A DNA stretch of 44,153 bases from Acidobacteriota bacterium (GCA_003224055.1 QHYE01000053.1:1-44153); one strand, 5' to 3'. Numbered from the stretch's first letter, positions 26,452 to 35,775 are shown. Made by a program: numbers and translations. The notes: a model not told the origin generated them from the letters alone.

Positions 26452-27507
26452 CTAGCCGAAGATGTCTTTGACTTTGTCGAAGATCGAGGAGTTACGGTCC
26501 GCGGGCTTGTTTTCCACCTTCAGCGTAGCCCCGAGCCCGCGCGGATCGGCAAGTCCTTTGCCCTTGATGCGGAACACGGCGCCGCTCTGCGTGCCTTCGG
26601 GGATTTTGAGCCGCTCTTCCCCGCCCAGTCCCGGAACTTGGAGCTCGGTTCCGAGCGTCGCCTGCGCGACGCTGATTGGAATGGTGCAGTATAAATCCGC
26701 GCCGCGGCGTTCGAAGAAGGAGTGCTCTTTGACTTCGAGGACGACGTAGAGATCTCCGGCGGGGCCGCCATTCGGACCGGGCTCGCCTTCGCCGGCAACA
26801 CGGAGGCGCGTTCCAGTGTCCACGCCTGGAGGAATGCGGAGTTCGATGGTTTTTTCGCGTTCGAAGCGACCTTGGCCGCGGCACTCGGGGCAGCGTTCGC
26901 GGACCATTTGTCCCGCGCCCTGGCAAGCGGGGCACGTGCGCGTGATGGTGAAAAATCCCTGTTGATACGCCAACTGGCCGCGGCCGGCGCACGTCTGGCA
27001 AGTAACGATGCCGGTGCCTTTCTTTGCGCCGGTGCCGTTGCACGCTTCGCAGAATTCCTGGCGCGGCAACTTGATTTTTGTAGCGACGCCCGCCGACGCT
27101 TCTTCAAAGGACAGCGTCATGTCGTAGCGCAGGTCGGCGCCGCGCTGAGCGCGGCTGCGACCGCGGCGTCCACCGCCGCCAAAGAGATCCTCAAAGCCGA
27201 AGAAATCGCCGAAGATGTCGTGGAAGTCCTGGAAAACTGTGTTGTCAAATCCCTGGTTCCCGCCCACGCTGGATAGACCGGCGTGACCGTAGGTGTCGTA
27301 CACCTGGCGCTTCTGCACGTCGCTGAGCACGCTGTACGCTTCCGTGCATTCGCGAAATTTTACTTCCGCTTCGGATTTGTTTTCCGGATTGCGGTCGGGA
27401 TGCCATTTGAGCGCGGCTTTCCGGTAGGCAGACTTGATCTCATCCACCGCGGCCGTGCGTGTTACGCCGAGCACCTCGTAAAAATCCCGTTGAGTCCCTT
27501 TGGCCAT
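26452..27507 (-). CDS. dnaJ: chaperone DnaJ with an internal C-terminal deletion
   Basis: Co-chaperone that delivers substrates to DnaK and triggers its ATPase. It has a J domain with HPD at 36-38, a Gly/Phe-rich linker (about 84-112), and four zinc motifs (CEACNGTG, CQTCAGRG, CPACQGAG, CPECRGQG, about 153-213). The C-terminal substrate domains begin normally (IPPGVDTGTRLRVAGEGEPG). After FRIKGKGLADPRG (about 312-324) the sequence jumps to LGATLKVENKPADRNSSIFD. The usual GDLxVxVxVxTPxxLxxxQxxLLexL stretch, about 27 residues, is missing although the extreme C-terminus (DKVKDIFG) is intact. The total is 351 residues against the usual 375-380. The missing part normally ends the second beta domain and forms the dimer helix. 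Confidence 0.93.
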   Translation of the reverse strand: MAKGTQRDFYEVLGVTRTAAVDEIKSAYRKAALKWHPDRNPENKSEAEVKFRECTEAYSVLSDVQKRQVYDTYGHAGLSSVGGNQGFDNTVFQDFHDIFGDFFGFEDLFGGGGRRGRSRAQRGADLRYDMTLSFEEASAGVATKIKLPRQEFCEACNGTGAKKGTGIVTCQTCAGRGQLAYQQGFFTITRTCPACQGAGQMVRERCPECRGQGRFEREKTIELRIPPGVDTGTRLRVAGEGEPGPNGGPAGDLYVVLEVKEHSFFERRGADLYCTIPISVAQATLGTELQVPGLGGEERLKIPEGTQSGAVFRIKGKGLADPRGLGATLKVENKPADRNSSIFDKVKDIFG

Positions 27508-27525
27508 TGAAACGTTCGATCTCCT

Positions 27526-28104
27526 TTAGTTGACTGCTTCCTTTGATGCGGGTTTCGGATGGACCGCTACACGGACCATGGCGGGCCGCAAGACGCGCCC
27601 GTGAAAAACATAGCCCGGCTGAAAGACCTGGAGGATCGTGCCATCGTCGTGGTCCTTCGTTTCGGCGCGATCCACGGCCTGATGCAGATGGGGATCGAAA
27701 GGCTTGCCAATCGGATCGAGTCGTTCGACGCCGAGTTTTGCCAGGTGATCGAGGAGCTGCTTATAGATGAGCTCGAAGCCTTTGCGATAACTTTCATATT
27801 CGGCTTCGCGATGCGCGGCGAGCGCGTGTTCGAAACCGTCGATCACGGGGATGAGCCCTTCGACGAGGCGCGCGGTGGCTCGTTTGGCGTCCTCGAAGCG
27901 TTCCTTCTCGATGCGCTTGCGGTAGTTGTCGAAGTCCGCCTGGCGGCGAAGCAGCGTCTGGCGCAACTCCTCCAGGTCGGCTGTCAGCTTGGCCAATTCG
28001 GCGTTGGCTTTGGCGGTGTCCGCGGCAACAGATTCGGCGGATTGCTCGACTTCGGAGCTATCCACGTTCTTGTTCAAATTGATCTTCACGTCTTTGTCGC
28101 TCAC
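27526..28104 (-). CDS. grpE: nucleotide exchange factor GrpE
   Basis: GrpE releases ADP from DnaK. An acidic, poorly structured N-terminus (VEQSAESVAADTAKANAE) leads into the long dimeric coiled coil (ELAKLTADLEELRQTLLRRQ, then DFDNYRKRIEKERFE). The four-helix bundle segment LIPVIDGFEHAL and the beta-domain signature QVFQPGYVFHGRVLRPAMVR follow. I chose GTG 28104, nine bases after GGGAGA; TTG 28110 would add two residues but sits too close to that site. The reading frame stays open far upstream into hrcA, but that part has no GrpE-like sequence. Confidence 0.92.
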   Translation of the reverse strand: MSDKDVKINLNKNVDSSEVEQSAESVAADTAKANAELAKLTADLEELRQTLLRRQADFDNYRKRIEKERFEDAKRATARLVEGLIPVIDGFEHALAAHREAEYESYRKGFELIYKQLLDHLAKLGVERLDPIGKPFDPHLHQAVDRAETKDHDDGTILQVFQPGYVFHGRVLRPAMVRVAVHPKPASKEAVN

Positions 28105-28133
28105 TTTCAATCGTCTCCCATTGCGATGAAATC

Positions 28134-29186
28134 CTAAGCCTTGTTCAGCGCTTCGCTGAAAAGCTGCGCCACGTAGGCGACCGCGGTCATGGCGCGCTCG
28201 TAATGCATACGAGTCGGCCCCAGCACGCCGAGCGAGCCTTGCACGAGGTCGTTTCTGGTATAAGCGGCGCTGATCAGCGCGAGATTCTCGCCGGACTGCG
28301 AAATTTCCTTTACGCCGATTTGCACGTGCACCGGTTCCGGCGTTTCGATGCAAGCATTTAACATCGTTACGAGGCGGTGCTTTTCTTCAATGGCGGCGAG
28401 CAGATCTCGCAATTGCGCCTGGTCCGCAAATTCTGCGGCGCCGACGATCTGGGCGGCACCTTCGACGTGGACGTGCAGGGACGATTCGTCCCCCAGAACC
28501 GCCGGATCACAGAGTGAAAGGGCGCTCTGCACGATGCCCTCGTAGCGCTCCCGCTCGGTCGCCAGCTTTTGCAGCAGGTCGGCGCGGATGGCTTCGAGCG
28601 TCCAGCCGGAATAATGACGGTTCATAAAATCGGCGGTGGCATCGAGTTCGACCTGCGTGAAGGGCCGGTGCGGCCGCAATATTTTGTCACGCGTGTTGCC
28701 GCCCGGTGAGATGAGCACGACGACCACGCGGCCGTCGGGCAGCAGCCACATGCGCGCGTGCTCCAGGACGGTTTTGCTCAATGGCGGCGATACGATGATG
28801 CCCAGGCCGTTCGAAACTTCCGCCAGGATGTGGCCGGCGCGCTCGGTAATTTCCGCGGCGCTCGTGGCTCCGCCCATCTCGCGCTGAATCCACTCGCGGT
28901 CGGTCACGGTGATGGTCGCCTGCGAGGCAATCTCCTGCGCGAAAAAGCGATAAGCTGCCGCGGTGGGCACGCGACCCGCCGAAGTATGCGGCTGATAAAG
29001 GAAGCCGCCGTCCTCCAGGTCTGCCATCAAGTTGCGAATGGTCGCGGTGCTGAGCGTTTCTTCGAACCGCTTGGAAATGGCGCGCGAGGATACCGGCTCG
29101 CCCGTCTCGATGTACGTGCGAACGATATCCGCCAAAATCTGGCGGTTCCGGCGTTCCTGCAGTGCAGCATTCCTCATAAGCAGCAC
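28134..29186 (-). CDS. hrcA: heat-inducible transcription repressor HrcA
   Basis: HrcA represses the groE and dnaK-type heat-shock operons by binding CIRCE inverted repeats. The winged-helix N-terminus is clear (ERRNRQILADIVRTYIETGE, then SSRAISKRFEETLSTATIRN and MADLEDGGFLYQPHTSAGRV), followed by the GAF-like core to the C-terminus. The start is either GTG 29186, four bases after AGGAG, or ATG 29177, which is 13 bases from it. GTG gives 350 residues, a usual length. The frame remains open up to 29627, but that part lies inside the aldehyde dehydrogenase gene. First gene of hrcA-grpE-dnaJ-rsmE; autorepression is likely given the inverted repeat at the start. Confidence 0.93.
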   Translation of the reverse strand: MLLMRNAALQERRNRQILADIVRTYIETGEPVSSRAISKRFEETLSTATIRNLMADLEDGGFLYQPHTSAGRVPTAAAYRFFAQEIASQATITVTDREWIQREMGGATSAAEITERAGHILAEVSNGLGIIVSPPLSKTVLEHARMWLLPDGRVVVVLISPGGNTRDKILRPHRPFTQVELDATADFMNRHYSGWTLEAIRADLLQKLATERERYEGIVQSALSLCDPAVLGDESSLHVHVEGAAQIVGAAEFADQAQLRDLLAAIEEKHRLVTMLNACIETPEPVHVQIGVKEISQSGENLALISAAYTRNDLVQGSLGVLGPTRMHYERAMTAVAYVAQLFSEALNKA

Positions 29187-29201
29187 TCTACTCCTAGTGC
29201 T
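29182..29201 (-). promoter_or_regulatory. CIRCE-like inverted repeat at the hrcA start, short spacer
   Basis: On the minus strand the sequence is AGCACT(AGGAGTAG)AGTGCT. These are CIRCE core half-sites (TTAGCACTC-N9-GAGTGCTAA), but the gap between the AGCACT and AGTGCT cores is 8 rather than 11. It lies just downstream of the predicted transcription start. In RNA the ribosome site AGGAG would sit in the hairpin loop and the GTG start in its right arm. Confidence 0.5.
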
Positions 29202-29217
29202 AGCGAGCGCTACCTCT

Positions 29218-29246
29218 ATTGTAGGAATGGTGTCAAGTAGCGTCAA
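29218..29246 (-). promoter_or_regulatory. sigma-70-type promoter of hrcA-grpE-dnaJ-rsmE
   Basis: Minus strand TTGACG (29246-29241), 17 bases, TACAAT (29223-29218), both close to consensus. Transcription would start near 29211, placing the CIRCE-like repeat at about +11 to +30, the usual operator position. Confidence 0.7.
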
Positions 29247-29260
29247 CGCGCACCAGCCAA

Positions 29261-30763
29261 TTAGACGTTGTCGATTTGAGCGCGCTGCAGCTTGTCCGAG
29301 TAGTCGATGTAAATCGTCTTCCACTCGGTGAAGAAATCGATGGCCGCGATGGCTGCCTCGCGATGACCATTGCCGGTCTGCTTGGTGCCGCCGAAGGGCA
29401 GGTGAGTTTCCGCTCCGATAGTCGGCGCATTCACATAAACGATGCCGGTGTAGAGATCGCGCGTGGCCTGGAACGCGCGATTCACGTTCCGCGTGTAAAT
29501 GGATGCCGACAATCCGTATGGAACGCCATTCGCAACATCCACGGCGTGTTCCAGACTTTCGATGGGAATCACCGAAACCACCGGGCCGAAGATTTCTTCC
29601 TGCGCGATGCGCATTTTGGGCGAGCAATCGCCAAAAACTGTCGGCGCGTGAAACCAGCCTTTAGCGTACATGCCGCCATCCAGGCGATTTCCGCCGGTCA
29701 GCAGCTTCGCGCCTTCATTCTTCCCGATTTCGACGTAGCTCATCACGGTTTTCAATTGTTGCTCGTTAATGCATGGTCCCATGTCCGTTGAGGCATCGAG
29801 TCCGTCCCCCACCTTGAGGGACTTGACGCGATCCACGAGGCGATCTACGAATTCCTTGTAAACATCCTTGTGAACAGCGACGCGACTCGCGGCGGTGCAA
29901 CGCTGCCCCGTGGTGCCGAAGCCGCCCCAGACCGCGCCGTCCACGGCCAAATCCAGATTGGCGTCCTCCATCACGATGATGATATTTTTCCCGCCCATTT
30001 CCAGGCTGCAGTGCTTGAAGTCCGGCGCGCAGGCCTGGGCGATGATCCGCCCTACAGCCGTCGATCCCGTAAAGCTCACCACTGGCACATCTTTGTGCTG
30101 CGACAGCGGCGCGCCGGCGTTCGGCCCATCGCCGCTCACCAGGTTCACGACGCCGCGCGGAACTCCTGCCTCCGTCAGTACCTGCACCAGGTGATACGAA
30201 GACAACGGCGTATCTTCGGCCGGCTTGAGCACCACCGTATTTCCACTGATGAGCGCGGGCATCATTTTCCAGGAAGGAATGGCCATGGGAAAATTCCACG
30301 GCGTAATCATTCCGCATGCGCCGATGGACTGCCGAACGCTCATCGCAAATTTGTTCGGCAGCTCCGAGGGAGTGGTTTGGCCGAACAGCCGCCGCCCTTC
30401 GCCTGCCATGTAATAGGTCATATCAATGGCTTCCTGCACGTCGCCGCGCGTCTCGGCCAGGACCTTGCCCATTTCTCGCGTCATGTCCTTCGAGAAATCT
30501 TCCTTGCGCTGTACGAGCAGCTCCGCCGCGCGAAACAGAATTTCCGCGCGCTTAGGCGCCGGGACCAGCCGCCACGTCTTGTACGCTTCTGTCGCGGCAT
30601 CCACGGCCGCGTCCACATCCTCGCTGTTCGAAGACACAAACAACCCGATTAGCTCGTCGGTATTCGCCGGATTGCGGTTCTCGTATGCCTTCCCGCTCCG
30701 CGATTCCACCCACTCGCCGTTGATGAAGTTCTTGAACATCCGTGGCGCCACTGCCGTAGCCAT
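29261..30763 (-). CDS. NAD(P)-dependent aldehyde dehydrogenase
   Basis: A 500-residue ALDH superfamily enzyme. Key residues are Asn157 ([11 protein letters not shown]), general base Glu255 (CSLEMGGKN) and nucleophile Cys289 ([13 protein letters not shown]), with [12 protein letters not shown] and [13 protein letters not shown] near the end. The TGNGHREA ending and GTTGQRCT resemble the ALDH7/semialdehyde-dehydrogenase branch (for example alpha-aminoadipic semialdehyde dehydrogenase). Oxidation of an amino-acid-derived semialdehyde is a reasonable but unproven guess. It sits alone between hrcA and an MFS gene, with about 140 bases of gene-free sequence upstream. Confidence 0.92.
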   Translation of the reverse strand: MATAVAPRMFKNFINGEWVESRSGKAYENRNPANTDELIGLFVSSNSEDVDAAVDAATEAYKTWRLVPAPKRAEILFRAAELLVQRKEDFSKDMTREMGKVLAETRGDVQEAIDMTYYMAGEGRRLFGQTTPSELPNKFAMSVRQSIGACGMITPWNFPMAIPSWKMMPALISGNTVVLKPAEDTPLSSYHLVQVLTEAGVPRGVVNLVSGDGPNAGAPLSQHKDVPVVSFTGSTAVGRIIAQACAPDFKHCSLEMGGKNIIIVMEDANLDLAVDGAVWGGFGTTGQRCTAASRVAVHKDVYKEFVDRLVDRVKSLKVGDGLDASTDMGPCINEQQLKTVMSYVEIGKNEGAKLLTGGNRLDGGMYAKGWFHAPTVFGDCSPKMRIAQEEIFGPVVSVIPIESLEHAVDVANGVPYGLSASIYTRNVNRAFQATRDLYTGIVYVNAPTIGAETHLPFGGTKQTGNGHREAAIAAIDFFTEWKTIYIDYSDKLQRAQIDNV

Positions 30764-30902
30764 ACTGCCTCCCCATCTCTGTCGTCCGACTATTGGATGA
30801 TCCTAAGGCCCTTTGTGGGTTCAAGCGTAAGCCAAAACTACGCGAAATCAAAAATCTGGCAGATCTGCCCAAGCCGGCAAAATGTGGAATAGGGCGCCAT
30901 TC

Positions 30903-32246
30903 TTACTGGCGTCCCTCCTCATGGAGATTGCCCGCAGGGGTGGACATCCAGGCCCGTAAGTTATCCATGTCCTCTGGTACGGTACGCGCGGCCACCAGCA
31001 ACACCACAGAGACAAATGCAGCGCAGACGGGAATTGCATACATCGCGGTATGTAAACCGGCGGCGCGAAAATGTTCATTCATGGCGCTTGCGCCGGCCGT
31101 TGCCATGGCGCGGCGCGCAAAATAGTCGCTGAGTTTGCCCGTCAAGACCGGCCCAAAGCTGCCGCCCAGGAGGTACATGGCAAGGAAGTAGAGAGCCATC
31201 GCTGTGCCACGAAGGCTGGGCGGAACAATCTCTTGAATCGTGGCGTACACCGACGCGTAGTAGGCAAAGGCGATCATACAGCCCGTCCCCAGCAGCGCGA
31301 CGAAGGCCGTCACGCGGCCAGGCAGCTGGCTGAAGGCCAGCCCGAGGAAAATTGCCGCAGCCATCGTGGCCCCAAAGCCCACCAGCAAACGGCCACTGGC
31401 GCGAAACTGAGCCGCGCGATCCGCGGCCCAACCGCCCAGCAAAAGTCCAGGAACGCCGGTCAGTCCAAATGCAAGTGCGGCGATGGTGGTCGACAATCTT
31501 AAGTCGAGCGAATGATAACGGCTGATAAAGGCCGGCAAGAAAGTGGCGAGCGCGTACATAATGAAGTTGAACAGCGCACCCGTGACGATAATCAAGCACA
31601 TGGTTGGGATTTTTAAGATGGTCCAATACGGCGACCCGGCATGTGCCCGCCCTGCCATAGGGAAGCTTTCCGATGCCCCGCGCGGCGTGTCCGGCACACG
31701 CAGGGCGAGCACGGCAATGAACAATCCGGGAATGCAGGCCACGTAAAATGCCATTCGCCAGCCGTACGCGGCGGCGATAAGTCCGCTCACAAAAGTGCCA
31801 AGGAAATTCCCGAGGGGCAGCCCGAGCATGAAGAACGCGAGCGCGCGGGCGCGTTGCGCCGACGGATACAAATCACCGATCAGCGAGTTGGCCGCCGGAG
31901 CGCAAGTGGCTTCTCCAACCCCTACGCCAAGGCGCGCGGCGAACATCGAGCCATAGTTCCAGGCCAGCCCGGAAGCAGCCGTGAGCAGGCTCCAGGCCGC
32001 CACTCCCCAGCTCAGCAACTTGGCGCGGTTCCATCGGTCGGATAAGCGTCCCAGTGGAACGCCAACGATCGCATACAGAAGCGTGAACGCCGTCGCCAGC
32101 CAGCCGATTTGCGAATCACTGAGGGACCACTCCCTGCGAATGGGTTCGGCCAGAGCGCCGAAGATATGGCGGTCGTAAAAATTCAGCAGGTTAATGGCAA
32201 ATAGAATGACGAGAGTGTAGCGGGCCTGTTTCCTGGACGGATTCAC
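30903..32246 (-). CDS. MFS transporter, Spinster-like
   Basis: A 447-residue membrane protein with about 12 hydrophobic helices. The first carries LLNFYDRHIFGALAEPIRRE, followed by the MFS motif A variant GVPLGRLSDRWNRAKLL and GVGVGEATCAPAANSLIGDLYP. This combination is typical of Spinster-like carriers, whose bacterial substrates are mostly unknown (organic acids or lipids elsewhere). The start is GTG preceded by GAGGA. It may be co-transcribed with the aldehyde dehydrogenase downstream, across a 139-base gap; the secreted amidohydrolase lies upstream. Confidence 0.88.
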   Translation of the reverse strand: MNPSRKQARYTLVILFAINLLNFYDRHIFGALAEPIRREWSLSDSQIGWLATAFTLLYAIVGVPLGRLSDRWNRAKLLSWGVAAWSLLTAASGLAWNYGSMFAARLGVGVGEATCAPAANSLIGDLYPSAQRARALAFFMLGLPLGNFLGTFVSGLIAAAYGWRMAFYVACIPGLFIAVLALRVPDTPRGASESFPMAGRAHAGSPYWTILKIPTMCLIIVTGALFNFIMYALATFLPAFISRYHSLDLRLSTTIAALAFGLTGVPGLLLGGWAADRAAQFRASGRLLVGFGATMAAAIFLGLAFSQLPGRVTAFVALLGTGCMIAFAYYASVYATIQEIVPPSLRGTAMALYFLAMYLLGGSFGPVLTGKLSDYFARRAMATAGASAMNEHFRAAGLHTAMYAIPVCAAFVSVVLLVAARTVPEDMDNLRAWMSTPAGNLHEEGRQ

Positions 32247-32316
32247 GCATTCCTCGCCTGCGAAGTTTACGGGAAAACCGGAAATGTTTCCATGCCACGA
32301 GCCTGAAGACCGAATA

Positions 32317-33624
32317 CTAATGCGGCTCGGTCTTGGTCTTGTTTACCACGATGACGCCGCCTTTCATCACCCACTTCACGTTGTTGAGCACCACATTGAT
32401 GTCAGTCGTGGGATCGCCTTCGACCGCGACCAAGTCCGCAAAATATCCGGGCGCCACCGCGCCCAGTTCCTTTTCCTTGCCCAGCAGCTCCGCGGCATTT
32501 TTCGTCGCGGTCCGCAACGCTTGCTCCGGCGTCATCCCGGCTTTGACGAACCAGCTCAGTTCGCGCGTATTCTCCCCAAACATGGTGTAGATGGCGTCCG
32601 AGCCCATTGCGAATTTCACGCCCGCTTTGTGCGCCTTGCGCGCGGTCTCCAGATTTCGCGGAATGAAAGCCTGCAACTTCTCTTTGTATCCCTTGGCGTA
32701 ACCAATTTTGTCTCCATTATCGATGTAATAGCGGTTGTGGTCGATCGTTGGAACATAGAAGGTGCCGCGCTTGGCCATCGCTTGGATCGTCGCGTCGTCC
32801 ATATCCGTCGCGTGCTCGAGCGAATCCGTACCGGCACGCACGGCATCCCGCGCTCCATCTGGCCCGTAGGAATGAATCGCTATTTTCTTTCCAAATTGGT
32901 GGGCGGCATCTACCGCTGCTTTGATCTCCTCATAGCTATAGGTCTGAAATCCGGTGACGTCGTCATCGGTGCCGGTCGAAGCGTACATTTTGATCACGTC
33001 CGCGCCTGCCGCAACCTGCTGGCGCAAGGATTTCAGGACTTCCGGCACACCATCCGCAATTCCGCCCGCCGGCGGGTTCATTCCCGGTTTGTAGGGTGTA
33101 TTCGTGATGTAGAGTCCGTAGCCGCATACAAACATGCGCGGTCCGATCATTTCGCCGCGGTTGATCAAGTCCCGCATGGCGATGTCCAGATACTGGTCCG
33201 CGCCGAGGTCCCGCACGGTCGTGACTCCGGCCTCCAACGTGCGCATTGCGCCCTTTCGCGCGAGGAACAGTTCCACGGCTGGCGGATTGCTCGTGAGCTG
33301 TTTCAGCATCGGCTCGCCGGGAGTCTCGTCCGTGTACATCGTCATGTGCGTATGGGCGTCGATCAACCCCGGCAATCCGGTGTACTTCGAGAGGTCGATG
33401 ATCTCGGCGCCCGGGGGAATCGCCGACAAGTCCGTGGTCACGCTGCGAATCCGGTCACCGTCAACGATCACAATCGCATTCGTCCATAGTTTTCCCTTGG
33501 CGTCCCACAACTTCCCAAAACGCACGGCTTTGAGCGATTTGGCATCTGATTTTGCCTGGGCGCGGAGGCCCATCACACAAAATACAAGGAAAAGAACCGC
33601 CAGACACGTCCGAATGAGCTTCAT
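32317..33624 (-). CDS. secreted metal-dependent amidohydrolase (imidazolonepropionase/prolidase-like)
   Basis: A 435-residue exported amidohydrolase: signal peptide LAVLFLVFCVMGLRAQA, small beta domain, then a TIM barrel with the full binuclear site. Metal residues are His91 and His93 (LIDAHTHM), bridging Lys212 (ADVIKMYAS), His251 (IAIHSYG), His271 (LEHATD) and Asp343 (AMGSDA). Related secreted enzymes cleave prolyl or N-acyl dipeptides and similar amides. The exact substrate is not visible. Ribosome site GGAGGG lies nine bases before the ATG. Gene-free gaps of about 70-90 bases surround it. Confidence 0.9.
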   Translation of the reverse strand: MKLIRTCLAVLFLVFCVMGLRAQAKSDAKSLKAVRFGKLWDAKGKLWTNAIVIVDGDRIRSVTTDLSAIPPGAEIIDLSKYTGLPGLIDAHTHMTMYTDETPGEPMLKQLTSNPPAVELFLARKGAMRTLEAGVTTVRDLGADQYLDIAMRDLINRGEMIGPRMFVCGYGLYITNTPYKPGMNPPAGGIADGVPEVLKSLRQQVAAGADVIKMYASTGTDDDVTGFQTYSYEEIKAAVDAAHQFGKKIAIHSYGPDGARDAVRAGTDSLEHATDMDDATIQAMAKRGTFYVPTIDHNRYYIDNGDKIGYAKGYKEKLQAFIPRNLETARKAHKAGVKFAMGSDAIYTMFGENTRELSWFVKAGMTPEQALRTATKNAAELLGKEKELGAVAPGYFADLVAVEGDPTTDINVVLNNVKWVMKGGVIVVNKTKTEPH

Positions 33625-33717
33625 CAGGCAAAACCCTCCGCATGCGCAGATTCTTCTCGCGCAATGAAAGACTTCTAATTCACTTGTGGCAGGAATGCAA
33701 TCGAGAACGGTCGAAAT

Positions 33718-34176
33718 CTACTGCTGGCGCCGGGCAGCTTGCGCCGCGGAGGATTTCATAATCAATGAACTCGTTGGCGGCAGGGGCGCCGCAACCCCCG
33801 CGGTCTCCGAGCCCAGGCCCAACTTCTGAAGAGTTTTGGCGTCGAGCTTGCCGCTGGGATTGAGTCCGTGGGCGTCCTGGAATTTCCTCATGGCCTCCAC
33901 GGTCGGGTCGTCCCACTTGCCGTTCGGAGTTCCCGAAAACGAGCCGTCTTTCGCCAGTGCCTGCTGAATCTCAGTGATCCGGCTGGGAGCAGGAACTTTC
34001 TGCCCCTTTTCCCATCGCCTCAATTTCCTGGATGCTTTCTTCCGGTGCGATTTCTTCGCGGAACTGGACGCGGCGGATTTCTTCTGCGGCGCAGATTGTG
34101 CCTCCGCTGACGCGGCAAACACACCCAGCCCTGCTACAAGAAGCAGTATCAGGGCCAGGTGGGTCGCTTTTCGCAT
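33718..34176 (-). CDS. secreted peptidoglycan-binding domain protein
   Basis: A 152-residue protein with a signal peptide (LALILLLVAGLGVFAASAEAQ), a lysine/serine/alanine-rich basic linker (about 28-55) and one PG_binding_1-type three-helix domain (ITEIQQALAKDGSFSGTPNG, then AMRKFQDAHGLNPSGKLD and ADAKTLQKLGL-like ending, about 67-120). The C-terminus is low complexity. No catalytic domain is present, so it probably anchors in the wall. It is 27 bases downstream-coupled to nothing itself, but follows the HtrA-type gene's neighbour on the same strand: the protease gene begins upstream at 35775 and ends 34204, before which this gene's start lies 28 bases downstream. Confidence 0.82.
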   Translation of the reverse strand: MRKATHLALILLLVAGLGVFAASAEAQSAPQKKSAASSSAKKSHRKKASRKLRRWEKGQKVPAPSRITEIQQALAKDGSFSGTPNGKWDDPTVEAMRKFQDAHGLNPSGKLDAKTLQKLGLGSETAGVAAPLPPTSSLIMKSSAAQAARRQQ

Positions 34177-34203
34177 ACGGGTGAGTTCCGGTTCTCTAGT
34201 TGG

Positions 34204-35775
34204 CTATTGTTGACGGTCCGCAGGCACTCTGCCGGACAGGTACAGGGTCAAAATCCGGTCGCTGTCCTGACGGCGGAGGATCTTGAATACCACGTCCTCG
34301 CCGGGCTTCAGCTTGGACACGGCTTTGCGATAGTCGGAAACCGAGCTTATGGCTTCGCGGTTAATTTCCGCAATCACGTCGCCACGGCCGAATCCGAGAT
34401 CATCGGCAAATGTGGCCGGATCAATCTCGGTGACCATCACGCCCTTCTGCCCATCCATTCCGACGCGACGCCCGCGGTCGGGAGTCAACTCCTCGACGTG
34501 CAGCCCGAATTCAGCCGGCACAGCTTCGCCCGGCTGGTCGCCCAAGCGGCCTGCCGTGTTGGGGAACACCCGGGTACGATCTTCCACCGTGGCCGTGGTT
34601 TCTTTCTGCGCGCGGTCGCGCACGTATGTCAGTTTCACCTTGCTGCCAATCGGAGCCGTTGCAATCGGGTTCACCAGGTCATTTCCGGACTTGACCGGCT
34701 GTCCGTTCACGCTGGTGATAACGTCGCCGCCCTTCAACCCCGCCTTCTCCGCGGGACTTCCCGGCTCGACGCCTTCAATCACCAAACCGTACTGCGCGCC
34801 CAGAGACTTCAGAGTGATGGCGTTCGTGCTCAGTTCTTCCTGGAAGCTAACGCCGATCGAACCGCGCGTCACGCGGCCTTGCTTGATAATCTGGTCGTAG
34901 ACGTTGATTGCCGTGGTTGACGGCAGTGCGAAGCCGACTCCTTCATAGCCGCGGCTGCCCGTAATGATCGCCGTATTGATCCCGATTACCTGGCCGGCAA
35001 GGTCCACCAGCGGCCCGCCGGAGTTTCCCGGATTAATGGCCGCATCGGTCTGCAAAAATCTCTGGAACTGACGCCCGATTCCGCCGCGGTCCTTCGCGCT
35101 GACGATTCCAGCGGTTACTGTCGCCTGCAAACCAAACGGGCTTCCAATCGCGAGCACCCAGTCGCCGACCTGCACGCCGTCGGAGTTCCCCAGCTTTGCC
35201 GTGGGCAGCTCCTTGTTCGCGTCAATCTTGATGACCGCCAGGTCCGTATCCTCATCGACGCCGATCACCTTAGCGGCATACCGCGTCGTTTCACCGTTCA
35301 ATTGCACTTGGATTTTCGTAGCCTGCTCCACCACGTGGTTGTTTGTCAGGATGTAGCCGCGCTTATCCACGATGACGCCGGAACCGAGACTGCGCTCCGC
35401 CTGCGGGGGGCCGTCTTGTCGTCCATCAAAGAATCGATCGAAGAAATCCTGCATCGGATCGTCCTGATCGTTTGGTAGCGCTCGGCGCTTCTTGCTCTGC
35501 CGGCGTTCCATCACCTGGGTGGTCGCAATATTCACGACCGCGGGTTCCACGCGATTGACGATCGCTGAAAAGGAATTCGTGGCAGGTATGGGTTCCGGCA
35601 CCGCCAGCGGCGTTGCTGTCGTGCCTCGGAATCCAAAGCTCTTCATAGCCGAGGTGCGGCCGGAAACGATGGACCCGATCAAAATGCCAACCCCCAGAGT
35701 CAGTGCCACAAAAAAAGTCGCCAGTATCTTCCGGCGCCGTGCCCAAGTAAAAAGTTCTCTCACTTGTTCTCCCAT
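34204..35775 (-). CDS. HtrA/DegP-family serine protease with two PDZ domains
   Basis: A membrane-anchored periplasmic quality-control protease, 523 residues. It has one N-terminal transmembrane helix (about 17-38), a trypsin-like domain with His147 (TNNHVVEQ), Asp178 (DEDTDLAVIKI) and Ser252 (NPGNSGGPL), and PDZ domains at about 300-395 (GLVIEGVEPGSPAEKAGLKG) and 420-515 (MVTEIDPATFADDLGFGRGD). An Asp/Arg-rich LA-type loop (about 90-125) precedes the protease core. Such proteins degrade or refold damaged envelope proteins and may serve in envelope-stress signalling. The peptidoglycan-binding gene follows 27 bases downstream, so the pair may be co-transcribed. Confidence 0.93.
   Translation of the reverse strand: MGEQVRELFTWARRRKILATFFVALTLGVGILIGSIVSGRTSAMKSFGFRGTTATPLAVPEPIPATNSFSAIVNRVEPAVVNIATTQVMERRQSKKRRALPNDQDDPMQDFFDRFFDGRQDGPPQAERSLGSGVIVDKRGYILTNNHVVEQATKIQVQLNGETTRYAAKVIGVDEDTDLAVIKIDANKELPTAKLGNSDGVQVGDWVLAIGSPFGLQATVTAGIVSAKDRGGIGRQFQRFLQTDAAINPGNSGGPLVDLAGQVIGINTAIITGSRGYEGVGFALPSTTAINVYDQIIKQGRVTRGSIGVSFQEELSTNAITLKSLGAQYGLVIEGVEPGSPAEKAGLKGGDVITSVNGQPVKSGNDLVNPIATAPIGSKVKLTYVRDRAQKETTATVEDRTRVFPNTAGRLGDQPGEAVPAEFGLHVEELTPDRGRRVGMDGQKGVMVTEIDPATFADDLGFGRGDVIAEINREAISSVSDYRKAVSKLKPGEDVVFKILRRQDSDRILTLYLSGRVPADRQQ

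Noticed and set aside
29182-29201. Canonical CIRCE element
   Set aside because: Half-sites match but the core spacing is three bases too short, so it is reported only as CIRCE-like.
29187-29627. N-terminal extension of hrcA into the aldehyde dehydrogenase gene
   Set aside because: The extra residues are not HrcA-like, and a promoter and ribosome site lie just before the chosen start.
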